DNA of 31,724 bases from MGBC120314 sp051877855 (lineage in GTDB: Bacteria > Bacillota > Clostridia > Lachnospirales > Lachnospiraceae), in NCBI GenBank assembly GCA_051877855.1, contig JBJEJH010000035.1, positions 1 to 31,724 on the forward strand, given 5' to 3'. The notes under the pieces were generated by a model. It made no database searches, had not been told where the DNA came from, and saw only the letters and a program-made list of their open reading frames with translations. Position numbers and translations under genes: made by a program. This document shows positions 17,037-24,932 of the stretch, in pieces. Every line of letters begins with the position of its first letter. The first letter of the stretch is position 1.

Positions 17037-17065
17037 ATTGTAGCATAAAAATACCGAGAAATCAA
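17037..17065 (-). promoter_or_regulatory. Sigma-A promoter of prpC-prkC-rsgA-rpe
   Basis: On the minus strand TTGATT (17060-17065) is followed after exactly 17 bases by TACAAT (17037-17042), which is preceded by TGC, an extended -10. The start site would fall near 17030, about 42 bases before the prpC ATG. It sits in the 132-base gap after rlmN. No terminator for rlmN is visible in this gap, so read-through from the upstream operon is also likely. Confidence 0.75.
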
Positions 17066-17120
17066 CTTTCTGACAAATCTTGTTCATTTCCCGGTTCGTT
17101 TAACTTATTCTATTCATAGC

Positions 17121-18179
17121 TTATTCTTTTTTCGCATTTTCCCTGCTGATATAACTCTTACGCAGCTGTCCGCAGGCTCCGTTAATATCTCTTCCCATTT
17201 CCCGGCGCACCGTAGCTGTAACACCACCCTTTTCCAGACGTTCCTTAAATGCCTGAATCGATTGGTTGGTGGACTGCTTATAATCCCGTTCTTTAATCGG
17301 ATTCACCGGAATCAGATTGACATGGCAGTTCAGATTCTTTAGAAGCATACATAGTCGCCCCGCATCTTCTCTTGTATCATTGACCCCTTGCACCAGACTG
17401 TACTCAAATGTAATTCTTCTTCCGGTCTGTTCAAAGTAATACCGGCAAGCCTCGAGAATCTCCTGAATCGTATATGCATTGGCAATGGGCATCAATTCTT
17501 TTCGCTTCTCATCACCGGAAGCATGCAGGGAAATCGCCAGAGTAAACTGATACTTTCTTTCTGCCATCTCACGAATCCGAGGCACTATACCACAGGTTGA
17601 AATCGTGAGATTGCGCTGGCTGATATGTATTCCGTTGGCATCCGTGAGAAGTTCCACAAATTTCATAACGTTGTCATAATTATCCATAGGTTCCCCGGAT
17701 CCCATAATAACAACATTAGAAACCCGTTCACCCACATGACGTTCCATGGCATAAATCTGTTCTAACATCTCCGAAGGAGTAAGATTTCTTGTCAATCCAT
17801 CCAAGGTTGAAGCACAGAACCGGCATCCCATACGACACCCCACCTGGGAAGAAATGCACACGGAATTACCATGCTTATACCGCATGAATACACTTTCAAT
17901 CACATTGCCATCACGTAATTGAAAAAGATATTTCCGTGTACCATCAATCTGCGAGATCAGAACTTCCACAGGTTTTAAGCACACATAATTAGTCTCCTCC
18001 GTAAGTTTTTCACGAAAACTTTTGGGAAGATTGGTCATGGCATCATAGTTTTCCACCCGTTTGACATGCATCCACTCATACAACTGCTTTGCACGAAACT
18101 TTGCCTCAGAAAGTCCGGTTACATATTCGATTGTTTCCTCCAGATTCAATGATTTAATATCAATACATTTTTTATCCAT
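17121..18179 (-). CDS. rlmN: 23S rRNA (A2503-C2)/tRNA (A37-C2) methyltransferase
   Basis: RlmN is a radical-SAM enzyme that methylates C2 of A2503 in 23S rRNA and A37 in some tRNAs. Starting at ATG 18179 it has 352 residues, the family norm. The cluster-binding cysteines are C115, C119 and C122 in GCRMGCRFCAS. GSGEPMDNYDN follows, and near the C-terminus C336 in GACGQLRKS is the methyl-carrying cysteine. An open frame extends 32 codons further upstream, but it overlaps rsmB deeply and lacks family resemblance. The chosen ATG overlaps the rsmB stop by 8 bases; the ribosome site is weak (GGGA), so translation is probably coupled. Confidence 0.95.
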   Translation of the reverse strand: MDKKCIDIKSLNLEETIEYVTGLSEAKFRAKQLYEWMHVKRVENYDAMTNLPKSFREKLTEETNYVCLKPVEVLISQIDGTRKYLFQLRDGNVIESVFMRYKHGNSVCISSQVGCRMGCRFCASTLDGLTRNLTPSEMLEQIYAMERHVGERVSNVVIMGSGEPMDNYDNVMKFVELLTDANGIHISQRNLTISTCGIVPRIREMAERKYQFTLAISLHASGDEKRKELMPIANAYTIQEILEACRYYFEQTGRRITFEYSLVQGVNDTREDAGRLCMLLKNLNCHVNLIPVNPIKERDYKQSTNQSIQAFKERLEKGGVTATVRREMGRDINGACGQLRKSYISRENAKKE

Positions 18180-19524
18180 TCGGATTCCCAACCTTTTCAA
18201 AACAACTAATAAAAAAACCATCCGTTCCGTGGATTCCCGGCAGCAACTGGATAAACCCACGTTCTGCAGTTTCATTATCTTTGCGAATCCATTCTGGAAT
18301 ATAATCCTTAATATTTACAGGAACAAGTCCAAGATGTTCCTTAATCCATTCATAATTTTCTTCATTTTCCATAAAATCAATGGTACAAGTAGAGTAGACC
18401 AGGCGTCCGCCTTTTTTCACATACTGTGCAACGGTCGCAAGAATCTCCCGTTGAAGCGCCGCCAATTCTTTCTCTTTCTCATAGGTCATCTTATATTTGA
18501 TGTCTGCTTTTCGCCCAATGATTCCAAGTCCCGAACATGGAAGGTCTGCCAGAACGATATCCCCGCGTTCAACATCCTCATCATACAGCTTTCGTGCATC
18601 TTTCACTGCAGTCTTTACATTGGACAGCCCCATACGTTCCACCGTATCCTGCATCATCCACACTTTATTTTCAGAAAGATCCCGAGCCTCCACGCATCCG
18701 GTACCGGACATCATCATGGCCACATGCATACTCTTTCCTCCCGGTGCGGCACACACATCAAGGACAGTATCACCTTTCTTAGGATTTGCCACCAGTGCTA
18801 CCAGCATAGAACTGATATCCTGCACATTAATAAAGCCCTGCCGGAATGCCTGAAGACTCTCCAGATAATCATATCCCGAAATCTTATACGCATGAGGTAT
18901 ACCCCAAACTGCCTCCACCGTCACGCCCTGATCCCCCAGAGAACGTGTAATATCCTGTTCCGGTTTTAACAGCGTATTGTAGCGCACATAAGTAGGTCTT
19001 TCCTCCTCGAAGGACTCAAGCATCGTCTTTAAGGTCTTCTCATCATATTGTTCCTTCCACTGATCAATGATCCACTCCGGCATGGAATATCGAACACTTA
19101 GTTCTTTCGGTTCTTCCAAATGATCTTTGTTCCTTGCAATGTTACGCAGCACTCCATTAACAAATCCCTTCAGCGTACCAAAATTCCTCTGTTGGACTAA
19201 TTTCACGGCTTCATTGCAGGCTGCCGAATCCGGCACACCATCCATAAAAAGAATCTGATACACAGACATACGCATAAGATTGCGGATCAGTGGCTTCATC
19301 TTCTTTACCTTCACTTTGGAAAAACTGTCAATGACATAATCCACATAGATTTGTTTTTCCAATGTACCCTCTGCCAGTCGGCTGATAAATCCGCGCTCAC
19401 TCTTGTCCAGATATTGAAATTTTCTTAAAGCGTTGTTTTGAACAACATGGCTGTAACCATTCTTCTCATTTACTTCCACAAGAATATCCAGCACAATGGC
19501 TCTTAGATTCACTGATTCTGACAT
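18172..19524 (-). CDS. rsmB: 16S rRNA (cytosine-967 C5) methyltransferase
   Basis: RsmB methylates C967 of 16S rRNA with S-adenosylmethionine. The 450-residue protein has a NusB-like N-terminal domain (about 5-135), then a Rossmann methyltransferase domain with DVCAAPGGKS (256-265), ADLPCSGLG (326-334, C330) and YSTCTI (377-382, with C380 the likely nucleophile). The length is standard. It overlaps fmt by 16 bases and has GGAGAG before the ATG. Its order with fmt and rlmN is typical for Firmicutes; many Clostridia carry a zinc metallopeptidase gene between fmt and rsmB, and it is absent here. Confidence 0.96.
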   Translation of the reverse strand: MSESVNLRAIVLDILVEVNEKNGYSHVVQNNALRKFQYLDKSERGFISRLAEGTLEKQIYVDYVIDSFSKVKVKKMKPLIRNLMRMSVYQILFMDGVPDSAACNEAVKLVQQRNFGTLKGFVNGVLRNIARNKDHLEEPKELSVRYSMPEWIIDQWKEQYDEKTLKTMLESFEEERPTYVRYNTLLKPEQDITRSLGDQGVTVEAVWGIPHAYKISGYDYLESLQAFRQGFINVQDISSMLVALVANPKKGDTVLDVCAAPGGKSMHVAMMMSGTGCVEARDLSENKVWMMQDTVERMGLSNVKTAVKDARKLYDEDVERGDIVLADLPCSGLGIIGRKADIKYKMTYEKEKELAALQREILATVAQYVKKGGRLVYSTCTIDFMENEENYEWIKEHLGLVPVNIKDYIPEWIRKDNETAERGFIQLLPGIHGTDGFFISCFEKVGNPNG

Positions 19525-20450
19525 AATCGCTCTCCAACATTAATCCTGGTTCCCAATAAAAATGCATCCGTTGTCATTCTCTTTTTGCCTTCCAACTGCA
19601 ATTCTTTAATAGAAAGGGCATTTTCACCGCATCGAACCACAAAATCTTCCTTCGAAACAGAAACCACCTGCCCCGGCTCATAGCCATCGAATGTACCTTC
19701 TACCACATCCGCATCCCATATCTTTAACATCTTACCACCAAGATAGGTGTAAGCACTGGGCCAAGGATTTAATCCACGAATCAGGCACTCGATAGCGGCG
19801 GCATTCTGCGTAAAATCAATATTCCCCAGAGACTTGTTTAACATCCCGGCATGGGTGGCACGTTCAGAGTCCTGCGGTGTTCTGCTAACAGTTCCTGCCT
19901 CAAGTCCTTCCAAAGTCTTAACTAATAGCTTTGCGCCCTCAATACTTAACTTGTCAAATAAACTTCCACCGGTCTCTTTGGCATCCAGCGGACAAATTGT
20001 CTGCATCAGCATATCTCCCGTATCGATTCCAACATCCATCTGCATTGTGGTCACGCCACTCTCTTTTCTGCCATCGATGACCGCCCACTGAATCGGTGCA
20101 GCGCCGCGATACTCCGGCAACAAAGAACCATGAACATTGACGCAGCCATACTTTGGAATATCCAGAATACTCTTGGGCAGGATCTGACCGAATGCCACCA
20201 CAACAATAACCTCCGGATTCAAATCCTTAAGAATCTGTACAAAAGCCTCGTCACGGGCCTTAACCGGCTGATAAACGGTAATCCCATGCTGCAGTGCCAG
20301 TTCCTTCACCGGGGGCATGGACAGTTCCTTACCTCGTCCCTTTGGCTTATCCGGCTGTGTAACAACGGCAAGCACCTCATGCCCTGCTTTAATTATGGCA
20401 TCCAATGTAGGCACCGCAAAATCCGGTGTTCCCATATAGATAACTTTCAC
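19509..20450 (-). CDS. fmt: Methionyl-tRNA formyltransferase
   Basis: Fmt formylates initiator Met-tRNA using 10-formyltetrahydrofolate. The 313-residue protein has MGTPDFAVP at the start, the catalytic N105 and H107 in VNVHGSLLPEYRGAAPI and D143 in VGIDTGDM. A C-terminal OB-fold domain follows from about 205. The start is GTG at 20450-20448, sharing one base with the def stop (TAGTG), so expression is coupled to the deformylase that removes the same formyl group. Confidence 0.97.
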   Translation of the reverse strand: MKVIYMGTPDFAVPTLDAIIKAGHEVLAVVTQPDKPKGRGKELSMPPVKELALQHGITVYQPVKARDEAFVQILKDLNPEVIVVVAFGQILPKSILDIPKYGCVNVHGSLLPEYRGAAPIQWAVIDGRKESGVTTMQMDVGIDTGDMLMQTICPLDAKETGGSLFDKLSIEGAKLLVKTLEGLEAGTVSRTPQDSERATHAGMLNKSLGNIDFTQNAAAIECLIRGLNPWPSAYTYLGGKMLKIWDADVVEGTFDGYEPGQVVSVSKEDFVVRCGENALSIKELQLEGKKRMTTDAFLLGTRINVGERLCQNQ

Positions 20451-20932
20451 TATTCCTCATCCTCCATTAAATCACTGTTATTCAGAAGTTCACCTTCCAC
20501 CAGATCCACATACATTTTGCCATCCAGGTGATCCAATTCATGACAGATTGCTCTGGCAAGAAGTTCTTCTCCCTCAACGACATACAACTGCATATTCTCA
20601 TCCCATGCCCTTGCCTTCACATAGTTCGGTCTTGTTACAACGCCGGACTTACCCGGTACCGAAAGACATCCCTCATATCCGGTCTGACTGCCGCTGGTCT
20701 CTATAATTTCAGGATTAATCATAACCAATGGATTACCGTCACCGATATCAATAACCACCAGTCGCTTTAATATACCCACCTGAGGTGCAGCTAGTCCCAC
20801 TCCGTCTGCCTTATACATTGTCTCAAACATATCATCAATCAGATCCCGGATCTTCGGTGTAACCTCCGTAATCGGACGTGATTTTTTACGCAATACATCG
20901 TCCCCCAGTTCTCGAACATTTCTAAGTGCCAT
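20450..20932 (-). CDS. def: Peptide deformylase
   Basis: Def removes the N-formyl group from nascent proteins. The 160-residue protein shows all three family motifs: GVGLAAPQ (44-51), EGCLS (87-91, C89 a metal ligand) and HELDH (131-135, two metal His and the catalytic Glu). GGGAGG precedes the ATG at 20932. A 225-base gap separates it from priA and is mostly occupied by a large palindromic element, so def may depend on read-through of that hairpin. No convincing promoter of its own is seen between the element and the gene. Confidence 0.97.
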   Translation of the reverse strand: MALRNVRELGDDVLRKKSRPITEVTPKIRDLIDDMFETMYKADGVGLAAPQVGILKRLVVIDIGDGNPLVMINPEIIETSGSQTGYEGCLSVPGKSGVVTRPNYVKARAWDENMQLYVVEGEELLARAICHELDHLDGKMYVDLVEGELLNNSDLMEDEE

Positions 20933-20966
20933 TTTAATATCCTCCCTAAAACATTATTATTCTTAT

Positions 20967-21137
20967 GCATTTTTTGCTCCACAAGATATTGTTTGTGTAT
21001 AATATTTCGAGGCACGTTTGCACTAAGAGCGCACCGTAGCGGTACATAAGGTGCCAAAGTACGGCACCCAAGTACCGACGGCGCGCAATTGCCTCGAAAT
21101 AACAATACACAAACATTATCTCGTGTTAAGCATTTTT
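20967..21137. repeat. Large palindromic repeat element, copy 1, with candidate 8-base target duplications
   Basis: The stretch 20979-21125 folds on itself almost completely. Its outer arms begin CACAAGATATTGTTTGTG on the left and close with the complement CACAAACATTATCTCGTG on the right. Nested pairs are CGAGGCA/TGCCTCG (21008-21014 with 21090-21096), GCGC-A-CCGT with ACGG-C-GCGC, GGTAC/GTACC and GGTGCC/GGCACC around a 7-base loop at 21056-21062. The element is flanked by direct repeats GCATTTTT at 20967-20974 and 21130-21137, which may be target duplications. It encodes no convincing protein. It resembles a miniature inverted-repeat transposable element or extragenic palindrome. A T-run follows only on the plus strand, so it is not a standard terminator for the minus-strand genes. 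Confidence 0.85.
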
Positions 21138-21157
21138 CAAACACCTACAATAGTTTA

Positions 21158-23356
21158 TTAATAAGGATTGAAGTCAAACTGTAAGCTTACGTATTTGAAT
21201 TCTTCTTTATCCTTCACAAATTCCTCCAGGCGTTCCTTGACACGCACAAGCTTGTCATATTCCTTTGCCTTATAATAAATTACCTTATTATAAATATCCT
21301 CCGCCTTATAAAGGCTTGCATCGGATGGGCCAATCACTTTCACATCATCCTCTTTAATCTTAACTGTATCCACCGCATTAATCAACCGATTCTCATATCT
21401 GGATGAAAATTTTGCAACCAGCATGTTGCAAACCGGCGGATAATTCAGCAAGGTTCGATACAAGATCTCCTCCTGATAAAAATCTTCATAATCCTGCTTT
21501 GCCGCAGATTGGATTGCAAAATGTTCCGTGTCATAAGCCTGAATCACCACTTCTCCCGGCGTTTCAGCACGTCCTGCCCGACCGGCTGCCTGGGTCAGCA
21601 ATTCAAAGGTTCTTTCAGCCGCACGATAATCACTTGCATGAAGAGAAATATCCGCCGCCAGAATTCCCATCAAGGTAACCTTCGGAAAATCGTGTCCTTT
21701 GACAATCATCTGTGTTCCTACAAGAATATCCGCTTCTTCCGCTGAAAAGGCCGCAAGAATTTTCTCATGCCCGTCCTTCCCTGACGTCGTGTCAAGATCC
21801 ATCCGCAAGACCCTGGCTGTAGGAAATTCCTGCAACAATGCTTCTTCCACCATCTGTGTGCCGCCCCGCATTGCCTTAATGTACTTTGAACCACATTCCG
21901 GACATTCCTGCACACCATCTCTTGTATAACCACAGTAGTGGCAGGTAAGCTTACCATTCCGGTGGGATGTCAACGAAATATCACAATGAGGACATTTCAT
22001 AACATGTCCACAGGCACGGCAGGAAATAAAACCATAATATCCCCGTCGGTTGATAAACAACATGGTTTGCTCTTTCTTATTCAGGCGGTCTTTAATCAAT
22101 TCTCTCAATTTATGGCTGAACATCGTGCGATTCCCCGACTTCAACTCTTCCTTAAGGTCAACCACATGAACCTCGGGCATTGTGGCACTTGCCGCCCGCT
22201 CCGATAAGGTAAAGAGCTGATATTCCCCGCTTAATGCTCTATAATAACTATCCACAGAAGGTGTAGCAGATCCAAGAATCAGAGAGGCCTGTTTCATACG
22301 ACACAATTCCTCTGCCACGCCCACCGCATGGTACTTCGGAATTCCCTCACTCTTATAGGCACCCTCGTGCTCCTCATCAATCACGATCAGGCCCAGATTT
22401 TCAAAGGGGGTAAATAATGCCGAACGAGGACCGATCATAATATTAATAAGACCTTTTCTTGCACGCTCATACTGATCAAAGCGCTCTCCCTCCGAAAGTC
22501 TCGAGTGCATAATTGACACTGTGTCACCAAATCTTTTATAGAAGCGCATCACCGTCTGAAAGGTAAGGGCTATTTCCGGAATCAGCATAATAACCTGTTT
22601 TCCCTGTTGAATCACATCTTCGATAACATTCATGTAAACTTCCGTCTTGCCACTTCCGGTCACACCCTTAATCAGATAGGTCTTACGCACATCGTTATGA
22701 TAATCCTCTTTGATACAATCAACAATATACTGCTGTGCTGAATTCAGTTCATTACGAACCAGTTCCTTCGCCTTCACCTTCACCGGGTTACGATAATACT
22801 CTTCTGTCTCAAGGGCAATGTACCCCTTCTCTTCAAAGCTTTGTATGGTCTTTGCCGAAATATTCAGTTTCGTGGTCACAAGACCATACTCCACCACTTC
22901 CTCTTCCATCAGAGTCTCAAGAAAACGCATCTTTGCCACATGATGTTTCCGGGCAAATTCTTCACATAGTTTTTCAGCTTCCTCCTGATTTAAAAGTAGC
23001 CGAATACTTTTCTTTTCTTTCATCTTCACACTTTTCTTCACCGGAATCACGGTCTTAAGCGCCTGATTTAAGGTACCGCCATAATTCCTCTTAAGAAAAG
23101 AGGCCAACTGTATCATTTGGCCCTCTAACATGACTTTCTCATCAATGATGGAATCAATATCCTTGATGCGATCCTCCTCAATCTCCGGAATTTCGGAAAA
23201 TCCAACCACAAATCCCGCTATTTTCTTGTTCCCATTTCCAAAGGGAATATTCACCCGCATTCCGATTTCCAATTGTGACATCGTGTCAGGAATACGATAT
23301 TGAAAGGTACGATCCACCTTGTCGTGGGAAATATCTACAATTATATCTGCATACAT
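21158..23356 (-). CDS. priA: Primosomal protein N', replication restart helicase
   Basis: PriA recognises stalled forks and D-loops and reloads the replisome. The 732-residue protein has an N-terminal DNA-binding region (about 1-105), then helicase lobes with Walker A GVTGSGKT (231-238) and the DEEH box (327-330). Eight cysteines at 446, 449, 455, 458, 472, 475, 485 and 488 form the two zinc sites. LLTQAAGRAGR marks helicase motif VI. The ATG overlaps the murE end by 16 bases, so translation is coupled. The length and order are normal for Firmicutes. Confidence 0.97.
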   Translation of the reverse strand: MYADIIVDISHDKVDRTFQYRIPDTMSQLEIGMRVNIPFGNGNKKIAGFVVGFSEIPEIEEDRIKDIDSIIDEKVMLEGQMIQLASFLKRNYGGTLNQALKTVIPVKKSVKMKEKKSIRLLLNQEEAEKLCEEFARKHHVAKMRFLETLMEEEVVEYGLVTTKLNISAKTIQSFEEKGYIALETEEYYRNPVKVKAKELVRNELNSAQQYIVDCIKEDYHNDVRKTYLIKGVTGSGKTEVYMNVIEDVIQQGKQVIMLIPEIALTFQTVMRFYKRFGDTVSIMHSRLSEGERFDQYERARKGLINIMIGPRSALFTPFENLGLIVIDEEHEGAYKSEGIPKYHAVGVAEELCRMKQASLILGSATPSVDSYYRALSGEYQLFTLSERAASATMPEVHVVDLKEELKSGNRTMFSHKLRELIKDRLNKKEQTMLFINRRGYYGFISCRACGHVMKCPHCDISLTSHRNGKLTCHYCGYTRDGVQECPECGSKYIKAMRGGTQMVEEALLQEFPTARVLRMDLDTTSGKDGHEKILAAFSAEEADILVGTQMIVKGHDFPKVTLMGILAADISLHASDYRAAERTFELLTQAAGRAGRAETPGEVVIQAYDTEHFAIQSAAKQDYEDFYQEEILYRTLLNYPPVCNMLVAKFSSRYENRLINAVDTVKIKEDDVKVIGPSDASLYKAEDIYNKVIYYKAKEYDKLVRVKERLEEFVKDKEEFKYVSLQFDFNPY

Positions 23357-24819
23357 AATTCTTTCATTACCTCTGCAATCAACACTCTCTCATCCATCGG
23401 GTACTTTACACCCTTGATTTCCTGATAGTCCTCATGTCCCTTACCTGCAAGAACTATAATATCTCCCGGCTGACCGTTTTCGATGGCGTATCGAATAGCC
23501 TCCTTACGATTAATTATTTCCACATATGCACCATTGGTTTTTCCAATACCAATCTTAATATCATTAATAATCTCCTGCGGTTCCTCATTTCTTGGATTGT
23601 CCGATGTAATAATGGTAAGATCTGCCAGTCTTCCGGACACCTCTCCCATCTCATAACGGCGATCCTTGGAACGATTGCCGCCACATCCAAATAGACATAC
23701 CAGACGCTTTGGCTGATATTCCCTCAATGTATTCAAAATACTCTCCAAGGACATAGCATTATGAGCATAGTCAATCAACAGAGTAAATTGATCCGAAACC
23801 TTGACCGCTTCAATTCTTCCCTTTACCCGAACCGAAAGAAGCGCCTGCTTTAATTTATCTCTCACAATATCCAGATGTCTTGTAATGGCAATGGCACACA
23901 AAGAATTGTAAACACTGAAGATTCCCGGCATACCAACTTCGATTTCATCCTCCATCGCACCCTGCACCACCCGGTACTTCATGCCGATATGACCTGCTTC
24001 CTTGTGAAACTCCACATCCACCGCACGGACATCTACATTTTCGTTCAAACCGTAGGTTTCTACCTTACAGGTATGACCCTCAAGAATTTTTTCCAAATGG
24101 GCATCGTCACCATTGACAATTCCCACCTTGCACTGTTTAAACAACATTCCCTTGCACTGCATATAGTGTTCCATAGAGGTATGCTCATTCGGTCCGATAT
24201 GATCCTTCTCAAGATTCGTGAATACACCAATATCGAACATAATCCCGGCGGTACGGTCTAACATTAAGCCCTGGGAGGATACTTCCATAACCACAGCCTT
24301 ACATCCGGCATCCACCATCTTACGAAATGATTGGTGAATGGCATAAGCCTCCGGTGTAGTGTTTGCTGACGGTGTTCTTTCTTCACCAACAATGGTCTCA
24401 ATGGTTCCAATCAATCCCGTCTTAATTCCACAGGAATCCAGCACATTTTTGACCATATAAGTCGTTGTCGTCTTCCCCTTCGTTCCTGTAATTCCAATGG
24501 TAAATAATTCCCTTGCAGGATATCCAAAGTATGCTGCAGACATCAATGCCACCCCATAGCGTGTATTGGCAACACGAATGACCGCAAGTCCCGGTAACTT
24601 ATCAAGATCCACATCCTTTGAAACCAGAACTGCCGCTGCTCCCTGATCAACAGCGCTTTTCAGATATGCATGCCCATCGGAATTGGCACCCACAATCGCT
24701 ACGAAGATGGAACCCGGAATAATCTTTCGTGAATCCATGACAATATCACTGATTTCCACATCCGTACTTCCCTGCAACACCTCATATTCAAGATTCTCCA
24801 ACAACCTGCTCAGTACCAT
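23341..24819 (-). CDS. murE: UDP-MurNAc-L-Ala-D-Glu:meso-diaminopimelate ligase
   Basis: MurE adds the third residue to the peptidoglycan stem peptide using ATP. The 492-residue protein has the substrate motif SANTTPEA (151-158), the P-loop GTKGKTTT (112-119), the probable carbamylated lysine K223 in CKGMLF and DNPR at 407-410. DNPR marks the meso-diaminopimelate-adding class, not the lysine-adding class. The usual YAHTPD stretch reads YAHNAMSLE here, which I believe is common in relatives. GAGGAGG (about 24825-24831) lies before the ATG and directly abuts a degenerate palindromic repeat. Confidence 0.96.
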   Translation of the reverse strand: MVLSRLLENLEYEVLQGSTDVEISDIVMDSRKIIPGSIFVAIVGANSDGHAYLKSAVDQGAAAVLVSKDVDLDKLPGLAVIRVANTRYGVALMSAAYFGYPARELFTIGITGTKGKTTTTYMVKNVLDSCGIKTGLIGTIETIVGEERTPSANTTPEAYAIHQSFRKMVDAGCKAVVMEVSSQGLMLDRTAGIMFDIGVFTNLEKDHIGPNEHTSMEHYMQCKGMLFKQCKVGIVNGDDAHLEKILEGHTCKVETYGLNENVDVRAVDVEFHKEAGHIGMKYRVVQGAMEDEIEVGMPGIFSVYNSLCAIAITRHLDIVRDKLKQALLSVRVKGRIEAVKVSDQFTLLIDYAHNAMSLESILNTLREYQPKRLVCLFGCGGNRSKDRRYEMGEVSGRLADLTIITSDNPRNEEPQEIINDIKIGIGKTNGAYVEIINRKEAIRYAIENGQPGDIIVLAGKGHEDYQEIKGVKYPMDERVLIAEVMKELCMQI

Positions 24820-24833
24820 GGAACTACCTCCTC

Positions 24834-24928
24834 ATGTTTTTATATTATTAGGTCTTTCGGCGTCTTATGTACCGCTACGTGCGAGTGCTTAGTGCAAACG
24901 TGCCACGAAATAATATACACAATAATAT
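24834..24928 (-). repeat. Palindromic repeat element, copy 2, internally deleted and in opposite orientation
   Basis: Read on the minus strand this shares two exact blocks with copy 1: GGCACGTTTGCACTAAG (24888-24904 here, 21011-21027 in copy 1) and CGTAGCGGTACATAAG (24864-24879 here, 21035-21050 in copy 1). The flanking TATTTCG and GTGTAT also match. After the second block copy 1 continues into its right arm, while copy 2 jumps to an end resembling the right terminus (CGAAA..TAATAATATAAAAACAT). This suggests loss of most of the inner right arm. The two copies face opposite ways. It fills nearly all of the ftsK-murE gap and stops at the murE ribosome site. Confidence 0.8.
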
Positions 24929-24932
24929 TATA

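Noticed and set aside
18180..18275. Upstream extension of rlmN by 32 codons
   Set aside because: The extension overlaps rsmB deeply, has no family similarity, and MDKKCIDIKSLNLEE at 18179 is a normal RlmN N-terminus.
18061..18969. 302-codon open frame on the plus strand
   Set aside because: It lies antisense to rsmB and rlmN, both with clear catalytic motifs; the translation is Cys/His/Ile-rich with no domain and there is no ribosome site.
20967..21137. Palindrome as an intrinsic terminator for priA
   Set aside because: On the minus strand the hairpin is followed by A-rich, not T-rich, sequence; def downstream would also lose its only evident source of transcription.
20839..21144. 101-codon minus-strand frame covering the palindromic element, whose peptide LSANVPRN recurs at copy 2
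   Set aside because: The shared peptide comes from the shared 17-base repeat block, the frame overlaps def out of phase and no ribosome site precedes it.
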